This document shows positions 62,151-64,000 of a stretch of 64,000 nucleotides of DNA, in pieces. A program made the position numbers and the translations under genes. The notes below the pieces were generated by a model. The model saw nothing but the letters and a program-made list of their open reading frames with translations. It was not told the origin of the DNA and ran no database searches. The stretch is from Leucobacter weissii (GTDB taxonomy: Bacteria; Actinomycetota; Actinomycetes; Actinomycetales; Microbacteriaceae). Each line of letters starts with the position of its first letter. Positions within the stretch are counted from its first letter, which is position 1. The DNA lies in NCBI RefSeq assembly GCF_017565745.1, contig NZ_JAGDYM010000014.1, forward strand, positions 122,173-186,172. The letters run 5' to 3'.

Positions 62151-62789
62151 CTACGAGGCCGTCGGGCGCTCCGCGGACTCCGGCGCGGGATCCGCATCCG
62201 CTGCGGCGGGCTCCGAAGCGTCTGCGGCGGCCGGTGCCGTTCCGGGCGCCTCGGATTCGACCGCGACGGTCTCCGCCTCGGCGGCTTCGACGGCTGCGGC
62301 TTCCGCGGTCTCAGTCGCCGGCTCGGCGACCGCCGGCTCAACGACTGCCGGCTCGGCGGCCTCCGGCTCAGTGACTTCCGGTTCGGCGGCCTCCGCTGCG
62401 GCGGGGTCGGCGGCAGCGGTCTCCTCCGCGGCGCCGGAACCGGTCGGCTCGGGGGCGGCAGCCCGGAGCGGAGCCTCCGACGGCCGCGGTGGCGGGGCGT
62501 CCCAGCGTCGTCCGCCGCCGATCGCGCCGACGGCGAGGGCGAGCAGGATCCCGACGATGCCCGCGCCGAGCAGGACGGATCCGAGCACGATGGCGGACGG
62601 GTTGCCGTACACCTCGATCGCCGTCGCCGTGTTGTCGGCGAGCTTGGTCACGAGGGTGTCGAGATTGGTCGCCACGAGGGATCCGCCGATCGCCGCGGAG
62701 CCGAGGGAGAGGAGGACGAGGGCGCCGTAGGACACCGCCGGCAGGATGCGGAGTCGTGGTCGTGCGGGCGGCTGGGGTGCTGAAGGCAT
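62151..62789 (-). CDS. Membrane protein with Ala/Glu/Pro-rich low-complexity tail
   Basis: The 212-residue protein has two membrane segments (about residues 14-40 and 60-90) and a long tail (95-212) of Ala, Glu, Pro and Val with repeated EPAVAEPA-like units. The tail should be disordered. No domain is recognised. ATG 62789 is the first start with an acceptable GGAACTCC-type leader. Function unknown. Confidence 0.7.
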   Translation of the reverse strand: MPSAPQPPARPRLRILPAVSYGALVLLSLGSAAIGGSLVATNLDTLVTKLADNTATAIEVYGNPSAIVLGSVLLGAGIVGILLALAVGAIGGGRRWDAPPPRPSEAPLRAAAPEPTGSGAAEETAAADPAAAEAAEPEVTEPEAAEPAVVEPAVAEPATETAEAAAVEAAEAETVAVESEAPGTAPAAADASEPAAADADPAPESAERPTAS

Positions 62790-62923
62790 TGCGGGGAGTT
62801 CCTATCGAGTCGAGGGGCTGGCGCGATCAGCATAGGGACCGTTCCTATGCGTCTGCTGCGGAAGCGGGAGATCGGCAGGGTCGTCCGGTCGCCTGCGGAT
62901 GGGCGGGCGAACCGGAGCCCCTC

Positions 62924-62952
62924 TTGCGATCCGATGAAAGTGTGGTTACCCT
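62924..62952 (+). promoter_or_regulatory. Promoter of the surface beta-propeller gene
   Basis: TTGCGA (62924-62929), a 17-base spacer and TACCCT (62947-62952) form a plausible actinobacterial promoter that overlaps the iron box. It leaves an 80-base leader before ATG 63037. Confidence 0.5.
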
Positions 62953-62959
62953 AACCTAG
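62941..62959. promoter_or_regulatory. DtxR/IdeR iron box
   Basis: The 19-base site reading TGTGGTTACCCTAACCTAG matches the DtxR/IdeR consensus (TTAGGTTAGSCTAACCTAA) at 15 positions, with a perfect right half CTAACCTA. It covers the -10 of the next gene, so iron-loaded DtxR would repress it. Confidence 0.8.
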
Positions 62960-63036
62960 AGCTGATCTCTTGCGGGATGGCTTCTGGACGGCACCGAGTC
63001 CGGTGCAGTGCTCATCGCACAACGAATGAGGAGAGA

Positions 63037-64000
63037 ATGAAGGACACGAGATCCAAGCGGCAGACGGGAGGGTACGCGGCGCTGGGAGCGCTCACCACCC
63101 TGGCCCTCGTCGCCACGCCCCTGACCGCCCAGGCCGTCGAGGTCGGCACGTCCTCCGGCTGGGCCGCCAGCGTGGAATCCGTCGACAGCGGAGTGAAGAG
63201 CGGGTATCAGCTGGCCGCGGCCGGCGGCTCCGTGTACGTGGCCGATGCGCAGTGGCGCGTCGAGAACAAGGTCGTGGGCACGCCGGAGAACACCCCCGGC
63301 GTCAACAGCATGCGCTCCACGTTCTCGCCGTACGGCATCGCGGTCGATCCCGATGTGAACGGCGAGACCACGATCGTGACCACGACCGCGCGTCAGCGCG
63401 ATCCCGATGCCCAGTACGGCTACGGCGGCGGCGTCGTGATCTACAACGAGTCGCAGGGCGCTCCCACCGACGCGGATCGCGTCTTCGACTACGCCGACGG
63501 CTCCCCGGTCTTCGCCGGTCCGCGCCGCATCGCGGTCGACACCTCCCGGAATCGCGCCTATGTGACGAACCTCGGCAACTCCCGCAGCGCCGGGCCGCGC
63601 GACGGCTACGTCACGGTGCTCGACCTGACCAAGCGCGGCACCGAGGCCGTGATCGCCCAGGTCACCGTCCCGGATCAGGCGGGATCGGTCGGGGTCGCCG
63701 TGGACGAGGCGAACAACCTCGTCTACGTGGGCGGCTACGCCGACCGCGGTGAGGACGGCGCCGACGTCGAGACGCTGTACGTGATCGACGGCCGCAAGAT
63801 CAACACCGGCGACCCCACCAGCTTCTCGCTCAACAACGGCGCCATCGAGGCGCTCGACGGCGTGGTCGGCGGGAACGCGCGTCCGACGTTCAATGCGGGG
63901 ACGAAGAAGGTCTACGTGTCGGCGTACGACGATTCGACGATCACCGTGGTGAACGCCGATCCGGCTGATGCTGCGAACTACGGCAAGGCCGAGAAGGTCA
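63037..64000 (+). CDS. Secreted beta-propeller (YVTN-like) protein, 3' end outside window
   Basis: The first 321 codons are present and open to the window end. A Sec signal (about residues 1-36, ending TAQAVEVG) is followed by YVTN/NHL-like blades: GSVYVADAQWRV, PYGIAVDPDVNG, RIAVDTSRNRAYVTNLGNS, GVAVDEANNLVYVGGYAD and TKKVYVSAYDDSTITVVN. AGGAGAGA precedes ATG 63037. The iron box suggests induction by iron shortage. In related actinobacteria such proteins occur with HtaA heme-binding domains, which could follow in the missing part (inference). Confidence 0.8.
   Translation, partial: MKDTRSKRQTGGYAALGALTTLALVATPLTAQAVEVGTSSGWAASVESVDSGVKSGYQLAAAGGSVYVADAQWRVENKVVGTPENTPGVNSMRSTFSPYGIAVDPDVNGETTIVTTTARQRDPDAQYGYGGGVVIYNESQGAPTDADRVFDYADGSPVFAGPRRIAVDTSRNRAYVTNLGNSRSAGPRDGYVTVLDLTKRGTEAVIAQVTVPDQAGSVGVAVDEANNLVYVGGYADRGEDGADVETLYVIDGRKINTGDPTSFSLNNGAIEALDGVVGGNARPTFNAGTKKVYVSAYDDSTITVVNADPADAANYGKAEKV

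Overview
The window is about 70% G+C, densely coded and rich in ATGA/GTGA overlaps. It carries a HAIR-controlled dnaK-grpE-dnaJ-hspR operon, a mycofactocin locus, actinobacterial promoters and a DtxR-type iron box. Together these point to an actinobacterium, most likely of the Microbacteriaceae (Leucobacter/Microbacterium-like). That placement is inferred from gene content and protein style; no search was run. I found no rRNA, tRNA, CRISPR array or insertion sequence.

Layout. 1-4.7 kb: a catabolic or uptake cluster (start of an MHS-type transporter, a PucR/CdaR regulator, a divergent amidohydrolase and an LctP-like permease). 4.7-6.7 kb: a NarL-type two-component pair. 7-9 kb: a YtrA-type GntR regulator with an ABC exporter, and a clear palindromic operator over the promoter. 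9.1-12.3 kb: gamma-carbonic anhydrase, a TIGR01777-type epimerase and rmuC. 12.4-14.5 kb: a macrolide-type glycosyltransferase divergent from a TetR regulator. 14.5-21 kb: a PotABCD-family importer divergent from a maltokinase/glucosamine-kinase-like enzyme and a SIS-domain protein, together a predicted amino-sugar or glycated-amine utilisation locus. 21-24.8 kb: a DUF559-type endonuclease-like protein, a PIF1-like helicase and an AAA ATPase preceded by a phased heptamer array. 24.8-29.4 kb: a 1,524-residue secreted protein joining a phosphodiester glycosidase, a metallophosphoesterase and Ig-like repeats, with PHO-box-like repeats upstream. 29.7-35.1 kb: a UMF1-family transporter and the chaperone operon.

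35.1-49.2 kb is the most interesting part. It is a mycofactocin locus with mftG and mftR on one strand. Facing away from them are two mycofactocin-type SDR dehydrogenases, a MoxR ATPase, a VWA protein, mftD and mftF, followed by a branched-chain-type (Liv) ABC importer whose permease and ATPase are fused. The precursor gene mftA and the early maturation genes mftB, mftC and mftE are not in the window, so the pathway must be split. Two promoters in the locus share a nearly identical stretch of about 38 bp with a palindromic core, a good candidate for the MftR regulatory site.

49.3-53.7 kb holds housekeeping-type genes (RlmG/RsmC-like and TrmH-like methyltransferases, aldo/keto reductase, PhzF-like protein). 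53.7-58.8 kb is a PucR-regulated pair, methylmalonate-semialdehyde dehydrogenase and an omega-aminotransferase, probably for beta-alanine, beta-aminoisobutyrate or valine breakdown; its divergent promoter region contains a run of 76 G. 58.8-61.2 kb encodes a flavin reductase, a MarR regulator and a luciferase-like monooxygenase. 61.4-64 kb carries a siderophore-interacting reductase and, at the window end, an iron-box-controlled secreted beta-propeller protein.
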